This document shows, in pieces, positions 1 to 7,669 of a stretch of DNA of 64,000 bases (its first letter is position 1; the number at the start of each line of letters is the position of its first letter). The DNA lies in contig NZ_BJXX01000019.1 of the NCBI RefSeq assembly GCF_007991215.1, positions 1-64,000 of the forward strand, read 5' to 3'. The notes beneath the pieces were generated by a model that saw only the letters and a list, made by a program, of their open reading frames with translations, was not told where the DNA came from and did no database searches. The DNA comes from Aneurinibacillus danicus. GTDB lineage: Bacteria > Bacillota > Bacilli > Aneurinibacillales > Aneurinibacillaceae. The position numbers and the translations under genes were made by a program.

Positions 1-35
1 AATATAAATAGGACTATATACTTGGAGGTTAGGGA

Positions 36-809
36 GTGTATAAGCAGAAATCAGTAGGCACTGGGGTTCTTTTGGCATTGTTCTTAGGTGGGATAGGAGC
101 ACATCATTTTTATGTCGGAAAGTACATAAGGGGTACGCTATATCTTCTTTTTTGTTGGACGTATATACCGATTTTTCTGGGCTTTATTGACATATTTTTC
201 ATAAGACGCTGGGTGGAACAGTCGAATGCGGCTGCCCTGCTTGTAAAAATGGAAGAAATTAGAATGATTGAAGAGAATCCGCGAGAAACGTTTGAACCTG
301 TTTCAGTTTCCACGATTCCTTTTTACAATGAAACTGACTTGATTTTACCTGAGTTTCAGTATTTGAAGACTCCGACGCACATCTTAGAAGAGATCGAGTG
401 TATACGGCAGCCTGTACACAGGAACAGAAGCGGTATTTATATTGAAGTTTCAACTTATCATTCTGAGTTTGTTAAGCAGTCGCTGGCATATTCGCGGCGT
501 GTCGGTAAGAAATGTTCCCATATTCCTTTAAAGGCTTATTACACTACATTTCAACATTTAGATGAAAGGCAAAAAGAATGGTATTTTTACTGGCGCTCTC
601 AGGTGTTACAAGGGAACTATCCTAATACAGATTTAAGTTATATCTTCTTATTTGTTTATGAACTAATTAATTACAGCTTTAATCAAAATGCAGCATTTAA
701 TATTAGCATGCTTATGCGTTTGTATAAAAATTACAAAGAGCGGCATCCGAACCTAGAACATTACCTATTGAGATGGAAAGAAGATTTTTTACACGAAATT
801 TATGCTTAA
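36..809 (+). CDS. TM2 / TerB_N-like membrane protein, probably frameshifted
   Basis: The first ~60 residues form a TM2 domain: a G-G-x-G-A-H-H-F-Y-V-G-K motif between two hydrophobic helices. Residues ~165-255 resemble the TerB N-terminal domain (YYTTFQHLDERQKEWYFYWR, then LFVYELIN). The start is GTG at 36, with GGAGG at 24-28. The frame stops at 809, but the next frame continues with plausible coding sequence (TVEDEKWEELLKSLPSEYSLFD). TerB_N proteins are usually much longer, so I read this as the 5' part of a frameshifted gene. The function of the family is poorly known; a membrane-linked stress role is only a guess. Confidence 0.6.
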   Translation: MYKQKSVGTGVLLALFLGGIGAHHFYVGKYIRGTLYLLFCWTYIPIFLGFIDIFFIRRWVEQSNAAALLVKMEEIRMIEENPRETFEPVSVSTIPFYNETDLILPEFQYLKTPTHILEEIECIRQPVHRNRSGIYIEVSTYHSEFVKQSLAYSRRVGKKCSHIPLKAYYTTFQHLDERQKEWYFYWRSQVLQGNYPNTDLSYIFLFVYELINYSFNQNAAFNISMLMRLYKNYKERHPNLEHYLLRWKEDFLHEIYA

Positions 810-1119
810 AGACAGTCGAAGACGAAAAATGGGAAGAATTATTAAAAAGTTTACCCAGTGAATACTCTTTGTTTGACATCTTTGGTTACCATAGAAAAGG
901 TATGGATATTCCGCTCGATACATGGGAGTTTTGGGGTAAAGTACCTGTCGGAACGAATGTATACCAATTGGTTCCTGGGGTGCCGTAGCCTGACGGAGAG
1001 AACGAGGCTCTTCCTTATTAATATACAAGCTATTAAGAAATGAACACGAATGTTATCACATGGACCGTGATAAATATATAGAAATAAATGAATTAATTAA
1101 AGAGGCGATTATAAATTGA
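773..1119 (+). pseudogene. Decayed 3' continuation of the TM2/TerB_N gene
   Basis: Just before the upstream stop, frame 2 opens and reads EDEKWEELLKSLPSEYSLFDIF, and it stops near 988. From about 1020, frame 1 reads YKLLRNEHECYHMDRDKYIE and stops at 1117-1119. Both pieces look like real protein, but they lie in different frames and have no convincing ribosome binding sites. This fits one ancestral gene broken by at least two frameshifts. Alternatively, the second piece could be a separate fragment of a lost gene. Confidence 0.45.
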
Positions 1120-1283
1120 GAAACAACCAGAAGCCATATACGATTCACATGACGTTCGGTCAGGGGGATTTAGGGGAAATTATTGACGATTTAGCACGGC
1201 AAGTCGTTAGTAAAAACATGGGTGCTTTTCATGCAGGGAACCCACGTGTTAAAAAAAGCACGTCAATCGGACGGGCAATATAA
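1116..1283 (+). CDS. Small ORF before the recombinase, unrecognised
   Basis: A 55-residue frame starts at TTG 1116, with AGAGG about ten bases upstream. It contains MTFGQGDLGEIIDDLARQVV and ends in a basic tail (RVKKSTSIGRAI). I do not recognise it. Its position directly before a serine recombinase suggests a recombinase-associated small protein, but it could equally be a chance frame in decayed DNA. Between it and the recombinase a hairpin (CCCTCTGGT 1321-1329 with 1336-1344) is followed by a short T-rich run. Confidence 0.35.
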   Translation: MRNNQKPYTIHMTFGQGDLGEIIDDLARQVVSKNMGAFHAGNPRVKKSTSIGRAI

Positions 1284-1390
1284 TAGATTTTACGGCTTTA
1301 CAAGCATAGAGTAACCTGGTCCCTCTGGTCGATTGGCCAAAGGGCATTTTATTATGCGAATCGGAAAGTGAATACGAGGGAGAGTTTATA

Positions 1391-3022
1391 ATGAGATATC
1401 CATCAAGTCAAGTAAAAGAAGGAAAAGCTGCCATCTATGTCCGTGTCAGTACGCTAAAGGAAGCACAAAAGGATAGCCCTGATCATCAAAAAAACGTATG
1501 TCTGGAAGTAGCGAGATGTCACGGTTTACAAGTGTATGAAGAGTTTATATATGAAGACAGAGATACAGGGACAAATATTGTAGATCGTCCCGCCATTCAA
1601 CAGTTAGTACGTGATGCAAAGCGCGGGGCGTTCAACGTGATTATGTTCTCTTCCTTATCTCGATTTGCCCGCGATACTGCTGATGCACTTGATTTGAAAC
1701 GTAAACTCGTGAATGCGCTGGGATTGCGTTTAGTATCGCTTGAAGAGAATTATGACTCCGATATTGACCAGGATGAATTAAAATTTACCATTGTTTCTGC
1801 TGTAAATCAAAAGATGAGTGAACAAATCAGCCATAGCTCGCGGCGGGGAATTCGGCAGTCCGCGCTAAAAGGGAATTTTACGGGAAGCATTCCGCCTTAC
1901 GGATATAAAAAGCAGACGATAGCGGGGAAGAAAACACTAGTTCCTGACGAAAAAACAAAAGACATCGCTCGTTTGATTTTTACTCTTTATGTTTTGAATA
2001 AAATGGGTGAAAAAGAGATTGTAAATTATTTGAATGAGCGGGGAATCCCTTCACCAAAAGGTGGAATATGGGGAATTACAACAATCCAAAGGATATTGCA
2101 GAATGAAGCTTATGTGGGAAGAAATGTATTTTGTAAGTATGAGCAAAAGAAAGTATATACAAATATTGCTGATATGTCCCAACGTAAAAACAAGCTTGTT
2201 CAACGTGATAAAAAAGAGTGGGAATATGCACATAATCCTCATACACATGAAGCGATTATTGAAGAGGAGATGTTTACTAAAGCGCAGGAAATCCGCTTGC
2301 AGCGTGGCGGAGGAAAGCGCGGTGGAATTCGTAATCGGGTAAATGTATTTGCAGGGATGATTAAGTGCGCGCATTGTGGTTCATCGCTGGTGAGTATGAA
2401 AAGTAAAACAAGAAGCCAAAAAGAGTATCGCTATCTTATTTGTTCTAAGCGTAGACGCCAAGGACCAAAAGGGTGTGAAAATGATAGCTGGATTCCGTAT
2501 GAGCGGTTCCGAGACGATTTGCTCGGCATGATTTCGAGTCGAATGAGATCGATAACATCGCCAGAAGAACTATTAGAAAGACATAAGTCTTCCATTCGAA
2601 TTGATACAGTAAATACAGAAAAAAGACTAAAAGAAATCGAAGAACGTATTATTGTGAATCGAAAGCTATTGTCGGATTTGCGGCGTGAGAAGTTACTAGG
2701 AGAAATTGCAGAGGAACAGTATAAATTTGAAAAGGAACAGTGCGAAAAGAAAATTGACAAATTAGAATGGGAAAAGGCGCAGATAGAGCAAGAGATAAGC
2801 AAGAAAGATGACCTGTATTTACTATATGAAGAGGTCCAAGACGCACTGGACGAAATGCTGGATCTAGATTTTGAGAAGTTCGACGAGTTGCATTTAGTTG
2901 TAAAGAAGCTAATTGAAAGTATTACTGTAAACAAAGAGAAAGAGATACATGTAAAAACAATGTTTGGAATTGAATTGCAAGAGTTGGAAGAAGTAAATAA
3001 ACAGGAGTATCAGGAAGTATAG
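1391..3022 (+). CDS. Large serine recombinase
   Basis: This site-specific DNA integrase/resolvase has an N-terminal resolvase domain (~12-160) with IYVRVST, making Ser20 the likely nucleophile and Arg18 a catalytic partner. A Recombinase domain follows (~175-290), then a zinc ribbon (CAHCG near 325 and C-x-n-C near 350-365). A coiled coil spans about 410-480. At 543 aa it has the usual length for large serine recombinases of phages and integrative elements. The ATG at 1391 follows GAGGGAGAG. No other phage or transfer genes are nearby, so this is a lone or remnant integrase, or one that acts on the local accessory DNA. Confidence 0.93.
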   Translation: MRYPSSQVKEGKAAIYVRVSTLKEAQKDSPDHQKNVCLEVARCHGLQVYEEFIYEDRDTGTNIVDRPAIQQLVRDAKRGAFNVIMFSSLSRFARDTADALDLKRKLVNALGLRLVSLEENYDSDIDQDELKFTIVSAVNQKMSEQISHSSRRGIRQSALKGNFTGSIPPYGYKKQTIAGKKTLVPDEKTKDIARLIFTLYVLNKMGEKEIVNYLNERGIPSPKGGIWGITTIQRILQNEAYVGRNVFCKYEQKKVYTNIADMSQRKNKLVQRDKKEWEYAHNPHTHEAIIEEEMFTKAQEIRLQRGGGKRGGIRNRVNVFAGMIKCAHCGSSLVSMKSKTRSQKEYRYLICSKRRRQGPKGCENDSWIPYERFRDDLLGMISSRMRSITSPEELLERHKSSIRIDTVNTEKRLKEIEERIIVNRKLLSDLRREKLLGEIAEEQYKFEKEQCEKKIDKLEWEKAQIEQEISKKDDLYLLYEEVQDALDEMLDLDFEKFDELHLVVKKLIESITVNKEKEIHVKTMFGIELQELEEVNKQEYQEV

Positions 3023-3037
3023 AGGAAGCAATCTATG

Positions 3038-3074
3038 GCAAGCACTTGCAGATAAGGCGAGTGTTTGCTTTTTT
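3038..3074 (+). terminator. Intrinsic terminator after the recombinase
   Basis: A 12-bp stem (3038-3049 with 3057-3068, one G-T pair) is followed directly by a run of six T. Confidence 0.8.
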
Positions 3075-3126
3075 GTTATCGTTAAGTATTCTATAATCAG
3101 GAAAAAGGTGATAAAGGAGAGAGTAC

Positions 3127-4254
3127 ATGATTTACCAGTGGAAAGTTGAGCTCACAGGAATACATCCGCCAATCTGGCGTCGATTTCAGACATTTGGCGA
3201 TATTACGTTTGACCAGCTTCATAAAACACTACAAATCATCATGGGCTGGAAAGATTACCATTTGTATATGTTTGGCTTTCCTGACAAGATGATTCACATT
3301 CCTGACCCTGATTTTCCGAATGAGAGAATCAAAGAATTAGACGCAAGACAAGAAAAAATAAGCGTCCATGTTACAGAAGAGGGGCAGCATTTTATTTACT
3401 TATACGATTATGGTGATAATTGGGAGCATGAACTCGTTTTGGAAAGAATTGTAGAACAGGAGAAAGAGACATATCCAGTTTGTCTGGAAGGAGAACGTCA
3501 CTGTCCGCCTGAAGATGTAGGCGGTGTGCCTGGTTATCTTGAGGTACTGGAGATTTTACAGAATAAAAGCCACCCCGAATATGAGCATACATTAATGTGG
3601 GTCGGTGGGCGGTTTAATCCCGAAGCTTTTATGAAAGAGAAAGTGAACCAACAATTGTGGCAGCAGGCAGTGAAACTAAATCCAAAACAAAAGCAGCAGC
3701 CGTATGGTCAAAAGAAAGGGAGCAAACTAACCGTTCCACAGTTAAGAAAACAACTGCAAAATCTGCCACAGGATGAACTCGTTCGGTTAGTCGTTGATTG
3801 TGTGAAAGCAAGTAAAGAAGCGAAGCATTTCTTCATGATTCAGCTGGCGGGAGAAGAGGCGTTGGAAGAAATGGCAGAAACGTATCGTAAAAAGATACGG
3901 GAGGAGTTTTTCCCAACACGCGGGGAACCGAAGCTGCGGTTATCTGAGACGAAAAAAGCGATACGTGAATTTGAAAAACTGTCGCAGAATAAACGATATA
4001 CGATCGACTTGTATTTGTATTATGTAGAAATGGGTGTGGAATTTACAAACATATATGGTGACATAACAGCGGGTTTTTATAGTAGCTTGCTGTCGGTATA
4101 TGATTCTGTTGCTAAAATGTTATATAAGGAAGGCAACGAGAAGTTGATACAAGAATTTGAACCGAGGATGCGGGCGATTGTAGAAGAGGCAGACGGAATC
4201 GGCTGGGGATTTCATGACACTCTTCAGGATATTTATGCGGAGCTCTTTGCTTAA
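3127..4254 (+). CDS. Plasmid pRiA4b ORF-3-like protein
   Basis: The N-terminal ~185 residues match the pRiA4b ORF-3 family: WKVELTGIHPPIWRRFQ, then LHKTLQIIMGW, YDYGDNWEHEL and a C-PPEDVGG motif. This fold is found in mobile-element and chromosomal proteins of unknown biochemical role. The C-terminal half (about 195-375) is helical, with LTVPQLRKQLQNLPQDELVR, and appears to be a separate domain that I do not assign firmly. The ATG follows AAAGGAGAG. The gene sits in the accessory segment beside the recombinase, which fits acquisition by transfer. Confidence 0.8.
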   Translation: MIYQWKVELTGIHPPIWRRFQTFGDITFDQLHKTLQIIMGWKDYHLYMFGFPDKMIHIPDPDFPNERIKELDARQEKISVHVTEEGQHFIYLYDYGDNWEHELVLERIVEQEKETYPVCLEGERHCPPEDVGGVPGYLEVLEILQNKSHPEYEHTLMWVGGRFNPEAFMKEKVNQQLWQQAVKLNPKQKQQPYGQKKGSKLTVPQLRKQLQNLPQDELVRLVVDCVKASKEAKHFFMIQLAGEEALEEMAETYRKKIREEFFPTRGEPKLRLSETKKAIREFEKLSQNKRYTIDLYLYYVEMGVEFTNIYGDITAGFYSSLLSVYDSVAKMLYKEGNEKLIQEFEPRMRAIVEEADGIGWGFHDTLQDIYAELFA

Positions 4255-4357
4255 ACATACACAGATTGGGCGGCTGCTTCTTTTTTGTTTTCTTCAGCAG
4301 GTATAAAGGGTAAAAAGGTTGTAAAGAATAGAGATAGACAAACTACCTCTTTTGTGT

Positions 4358-4456
4358 GTTTCAAAACACGTCAGAAACGTCATGCAGAAACTGAACGTAA
4401 AAGGTCGTTCTCAAGCAGTTGTTGAACTTGTTCGTTTAGGTGAATTAAAAATTTAA
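4358..4456 (+). pseudogene. C-terminal remnant of a LuxR/DegU-type response regulator
   Basis: In one frame the DNA encodes VSKHVRNVMQKLNVKGRSQ followed by AVVELVRLGELKI and a stop. This is the recognition helix and tail of a NarL/LuxR-family response regulator (compare KNHVxNIMQKLxVxxRxQAV). The upstream sequence in that frame (KLPLLC) is not regulator-like, and no receiver domain is present. A complete terminator follows at once. This looks like the end of a gene whose 5' part was deleted when the accessory DNA arrived. Confidence 0.75.
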
Positions 4457-4474
4457 TCTCACCTTGAACGACAG

Positions 4475-4501
4475 CCCGCCTCATATGAGGGGGGTTTTTT
4501 A
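4475..4501 (+). terminator. Intrinsic terminator of the lost regulator gene
   Basis: The palindrome CCTCATATGAGG, extended by C and G flanks, is followed by six T. Confidence 0.75.
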
Positions 4502-4595
4502 TGTCATAAAATCTTACGTAAAACTTGACGTAAGTGCTATTCCTGCGTATCATTTTTTCAATATAACGAGGAAAGAATGACGGTGGGGGAGGAAA

Positions 4596-5351
4596 ATGAA
4601 AGAACAATCCGGTTTTTTCGCACGTATCTCCCAACTGCTGGCTCGCGGAGTGGGAAAACAGCAAATGAATATGTTCTATGGACAGAGAGGAAGCGATTTA
4701 CGCCAGGAAGCCTGGATGCGTTCCATTCTTAAGGAATCTCAGCGCCATTCTGCTTTCCTGCAAACCCCTCTGCGCGGACTAACTTATACGTCTTTAGATA
4801 TTGAAACAACAGGCTTTCACCCTGAGCACGGTGATGAAATTCTTTCTATTGCGGCTGTACGCGTCAACGGAAACAGGCTGTTAGAAACAGAACGGTTTTC
4901 CACCTATGTTCATTCTACGATTCCCATCCCACCTCATATTACTGAATTAACAGGAATTACGGAAGAAGAGGTAGGGAATGCACCGCCACTGGATAAAGTG
5001 TTTGCTTCGCTTGAAGCTTTCATCGGCAGCAGTATTGTACTCGGATATTACATTGGCCATGAATTGAAATTTTTTAATCACTTTCTGTGGCGGACAGCCC
5101 GTCGCCGATTTGGGTATCGTACATTGGAGATGAAGAAAGTGGCTGAATGCTTGTATCCTGAGCTTGGTGCCTATGGAATGGAAGAAGTATTGGAGAAAGC
5201 GGGGATTCAAATTGAAAATCGTCATCATGCATTGAGCGACGCGCAGATGACGGCTAAACTGTGGATTGTTATGCAGGAGCAATTAGAGGCCGCTGGTGTA
5301 GAAACATTAGAACAGTTGTATGCTCATTTGGCAAACGGGCAAAGAAGGTAA
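4596..5351 (+). CDS. DnaQ-like 3'-5' exonuclease
   Basis: A DEDDh-type exonuclease domain spans about 63-235. ExoI is SLDIETTGF (Asp68, Glu70), and ExoIII is HHALSDAQ (His and Asp near 209-214). The ExoII block reads GYYIGHELKFFNHFL, so the Asp expected after HNxxF is Phe here, and an acidic residue lies instead directly after GH. Similar GHD/GHE blocks may occur in exonucleases linked to CBS/nucleotidyltransferase proteins. The first 60 residues are a helical extension. It probably trims DNA or RNA 3' ends. The gene is monocistronic and ends in a bidirectional terminator shared with rsbX. Confidence 0.85.
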   Translation: MKEQSGFFARISQLLARGVGKQQMNMFYGQRGSDLRQEAWMRSILKESQRHSAFLQTPLRGLTYTSLDIETTGFHPEHGDEILSIAAVRVNGNRLLETERFSTYVHSTIPIPPHITELTGITEEEVGNAPPLDKVFASLEAFIGSSIVLGYYIGHELKFFNHFLWRTARRRFGYRTLEMKKVAECLYPELGAYGMEEVLEKAGIQIENRHHALSDAQMTAKLWIVMQEQLEAAGVETLEQLYAHLANGQRR

Positions 5352-5399
5352 AAAGAAGACAGTGTGTATAAGGGTTATTTTCTACACGCTGTCTTCTTT
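5352..5399. terminator. Bidirectional terminator between exonuclease and rsbX
   Basis: A 17-bp stem (5352-5368 with 5383-5399, one G-T pair) has A-rich and T-rich ends, so it can serve both converging genes. The rsbX stop codon lies inside the right arm. Confidence 0.8.
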
Positions 5400-5987
5400 G
5401 TACCACTTGCCCACGATAAGGGTGGCATCATCGTCAATCCGTTTCATCTCCTGTACCAGACGTTTGAGCGTCTTCTCAGGAGAAAGGCCATTGGCTATAA
5501 TGTACTCCCAATTATTAGGTAACTCAATTCCGTCAGAAAACAGGACAATGGTATCATCAGGATAAAAGGGAAGATACCGTTCTATAGCGCGAAAAGGGCG
5601 GCCATTGAGAAATCCTGGGTTTGAAATCAGATACTGTTTTTTGCGTTCCCGTGTTACCACCAGACAAGTAATATTTCCGATCCCTGCATAGGCAACCTGT
5701 TGATTGCGGTTATCAATCATGGCAATTCCCACTACGGAACCGCGAGAACCGTGGAGAGAACGGTTTCCTTCTTGAAGGAGACTGAGCGGGGTATTTCCAG
5801 CTTCGGCACGCTTCTCGATTTCGTCAATCATTTTTTGGGCCGCGTCTCTGGCATCAGGGCCGCTTCCTAACCCGTCTGCAATGCTGATCAACACCGTATC
5901 ACCGTACGATTTGACAAAGTAACAATCCCCTGACGGTGTGTTGGGCTTTTTAGATGTATGATGGACACTGTACTGAAAAGAATACAA
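5382..5987 (-). CDS. rsbX: RsbX, serine phosphatase of the stressosome
   Basis: This PP2C-type (SpoIIE-like) phosphatase resets the stressosome by dephosphorylating RsbS and RsbR. The visible PP2C elements are SGDCYFV, ISIADGLGSG, VAYAGIGNI, LFSDGIE and the final DDDATLIV. Its 201 aa match RsbX size, and it is the last gene of the operon, as in B. subtilis. The start is TTG, with GGAGG eight bases upstream. No regulatory domain precedes the phosphatase domain, unlike RsbU. Confidence 0.92.
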   Translation of the reverse strand: MYSFQYSVHHTSKKPNTPSGDCYFVKSYGDTVLISIADGLGSGPDARDAAQKMIDEIEKRAEAGNTPLSLLQEGNRSLHGSRGSVVGIAMIDNRNQQVAYAGIGNITCLVVTRERKKQYLISNPGFLNGRPFRAIERYLPFYPDDTIVLFSDGIELPNNWEYIIANGLSPEKTLKRLVQEMKRIDDDATLIVGKWYKEDSV

Positions 5988-6010
5988 AGGAAAATCCTCC
6001 AGATCAATTC

Positions 6011-6787
6011 CTATTCCGAATTCTTCATATAGGCTTCTCTCATCTGCTGAAGTGTCTTGCGCAGAATACGGGAAACCTGCATTTGAGAGATGCCCAGTTT
6101 CTCACCAATTTGACGTTGTGACCATTCTTCATAATATACATAATGGATGACCTGACGCTGCTGCTCATCCAAATTTTCGAGCAGATCGGCCAAATCCATT
6201 TTGCGATCCACATCTAAAAAGCCCGGATCCTGCTCCGGAATCATATCCATCAGTATATGGGAATCCTGCTCTTGATTATCAGCTTTCATTGGGGTATCAA
6301 GGGAAAGAACATGGACATTTCCTTTATTCTCCATAATCTCCAACACTTTCTCTTCACTGACTTCAAGCCTTTTCGCGATTTCATCAATGCGAGGTGAACG
6401 CTGCAGCTCGATGGTTAATTCATCAATCGTCTTCTGCAGTCGGTATCCCATCTCTTTAATCGTCCGCGGTACACGGATGCTCCATGTTTTATCGCGGAGA
6501 TAGTGTTTCATCTTACCGACAATGGTTGATATGGCATAGGCATCAAAATTATGGCTTACATCACTGTCAAATTTATCGATAGCACCTAATAAAGCGAGCA
6601 TGCCCACTTGGTATAAATCGTCCACCAAATGAAAGTCGCGGGCCATTTTGGAAGCGAGTTTTCTTATTGTCGTCTGGTAGTTTTCAAGTATTTGCTCTAG
6701 TACTTCTTCTGAGCCGATTTCCTGGTACGTACGGACATATTCGGTAATGTCACGGTTGAATGATTTCCTGGTGGACGTTTGGCTCAC
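6011..6787 (-). CDS. sigB: RNA polymerase sigma factor SigB
   Basis: This is the general-stress sigma factor. Region 2 reads LVDDLYQVGMLALLGAIDKFD, followed by the region 3 segment IRVPRTIKEMGYRLQ and the region 4 helix-turn-helix WSQRQIGEKLGISQMQVSRI. At 258 aa it is slightly shorter than B. subtilis SigB. The start is GTG at 6787, with GAGGTG upstream, and it overlaps the end of rsbW by 38 bases, a coupling typical of an anti-sigma/sigma pair. By analogy RsbW should hold SigB inactive until RsbV is dephosphorylated. Confidence 0.95.
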   Translation of the reverse strand: MSQTSTRKSFNRDITEYVRTYQEIGSEEVLEQILENYQTTIRKLASKMARDFHLVDDLYQVGMLALLGAIDKFDSDVSHNFDAYAISTIVGKMKHYLRDKTWSIRVPRTIKEMGYRLQKTIDELTIELQRSPRIDEIAKRLEVSEEKVLEIMENKGNVHVLSLDTPMKADNQEQDSHILMDMIPEQDPGFLDVDRKMDLADLLENLDEQQRQVIHYVYYEEWSQRQIGEKLGISQMQVSRILRKTLQQMREAYMKNSE

Positions 6788-7238
6788 TTTCGCTCACCTC
6801 ATCCCTCTTGAGATATTTAGTTAGTGAAACTTTAACCCCCTTTTCTCCAGTGTCATACTCAATTTCATCCATGAGTGTTTTCATCAGGTAAATTCCCAGT
6901 CCGCCTACATCGATTTCATCGAGGCTTTTTCCGTGAAGTGAAGAAGCTTCTTTCTTCAGTTTCTTAGCGTCAAAGGCGGCCCCTTCGTCACTGACGATAA
7001 TCTGCAGACGATCGACCTCAACATGAAAGTCAACGCTTATCTCACCAACTTCGCTGTTTTTATAAGCGTGGCTAACAACGTTGTTGCACGCTTCTGCCAA
7101 CGCTACCTTAATATCCTCGATGTCGTTATATGTAAATCCCATCTGATAAGCCAGTCCGGAAACGGTTAAACGAATTACGCTTATATAATCGGCACGTGCC
7201 GGAACGTTTATCTTGACGTGGTCATTCAATTCTGGCAT
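6750..7238 (-). CDS. rsbW: RsbW, anti-sigma-B serine kinase
   Basis: This GHKL-fold kinase binds SigB and phosphorylates RsbV. The N box is VALAEACNNVVSHAYKN, followed by IIVSDEGAAFD and VGGLGIYLMKTLMDE (G1/G2 boxes). At 162 aa it matches the family. The ATG follows GGGGGGAT. It lies between rsbV and sigB and overlaps sigB. Confidence 0.95.
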   Translation of the reverse strand: MPELNDHVKINVPARADYISVIRLTVSGLAYQMGFTYNDIEDIKVALAEACNNVVSHAYKNSEVGEISVDFHVEVDRLQIIVSDEGAAFDAKKLKKEASSLHGKSLDEIDVGGLGIYLMKTLMDEIEYDTGEKGVKVSLTKYLKRDEVSESEPNVHQEIIQP

Positions 7239-7258
7239 ACGAATCCCCCCTGTAAAAA

Positions 7259-7576
7259 TTACGCAATTGTTATATATTGATCGACGCCTGAGATTTGGAA
7301 GATCCGCTGGATTTTCTTAGGAACTTCCTCTAAAAACATCTCACCATTAATGATTTTGCGCAGCTTAAGTGCCGCTACAAAAACGCCAAGACCGGTACTA
7401 TCCATGTAATGAAGGTTTTTCAAGTTAACTTTTAGCGTTCTGCTATCTTTTTCAGCGAGCGGGAGCAGGGTCTCACGTAGCCGGGGAGCAGAAGCCAGAT
7501 CTAGATCACCATGAATGTATACGCAGATCTCTTTCTCTTTTTCCTCGGTTTCAACTAAGAAGGGAAGCTGGTTCAT
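7259..7576 (-). CDS. rsbV: RsbV, anti-anti-sigma factor
   Basis: This STAS-domain protein, when unphosphorylated, binds RsbW and frees SigB. The phosphorylated serine is in LHYMDSTGLGVF (Ser60 from the chosen start). I chose ATG at 7576 because the in-frame GTG at 7585 lies inside the Shine-Dalgarno GAGGTG. The product is 105 aa. A candidate sigma-B promoter lies just upstream, in the same place as the autoregulatory promoter of B. subtilis. Confidence 0.93.
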   Translation of the reverse strand: MNQLPFLVETEEKEKEICVYIHGDLDLASAPRLRETLLPLAEKDSRTLKVNLKNLHYMDSTGLGVFVAALKLRKIINGEMFLEEVPKKIQRIFQISGVDQYITIA

Positions 7577-7619
7577 TATGTTCACCTCTACTATCAGTAT
7601 ATGTACACGATATTTTCCT

Positions 7620-7645
7620 TTACCTCGGAAGAGAGGAAACCAAAC
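7620..7645 (-). promoter_or_regulatory. Candidate sigma-B promoter before rsbV
   Basis: On the minus strand GTTTGG (7640-7645) is followed after 14 bases by AGGTAA (7620-7625). The sigma-B consensus is GTTTAA-N13-15-GGGTAT, so both halves match at four of six positions. The position between rsbU and rsbV is that of the known autoregulatory promoter in B. subtilis. Confidence 0.4.
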
Positions 7646-7669
7646 AAAAAGCTATGTGAAAAATCCAAT

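Noticed and set aside
1391-4500. Complete prophage or integrative conjugative element around the recombinase
   Set aside because: No structural, replication or transfer genes and no clear flanking direct repeats were found; only a lone recombinase and decayed neighbours.
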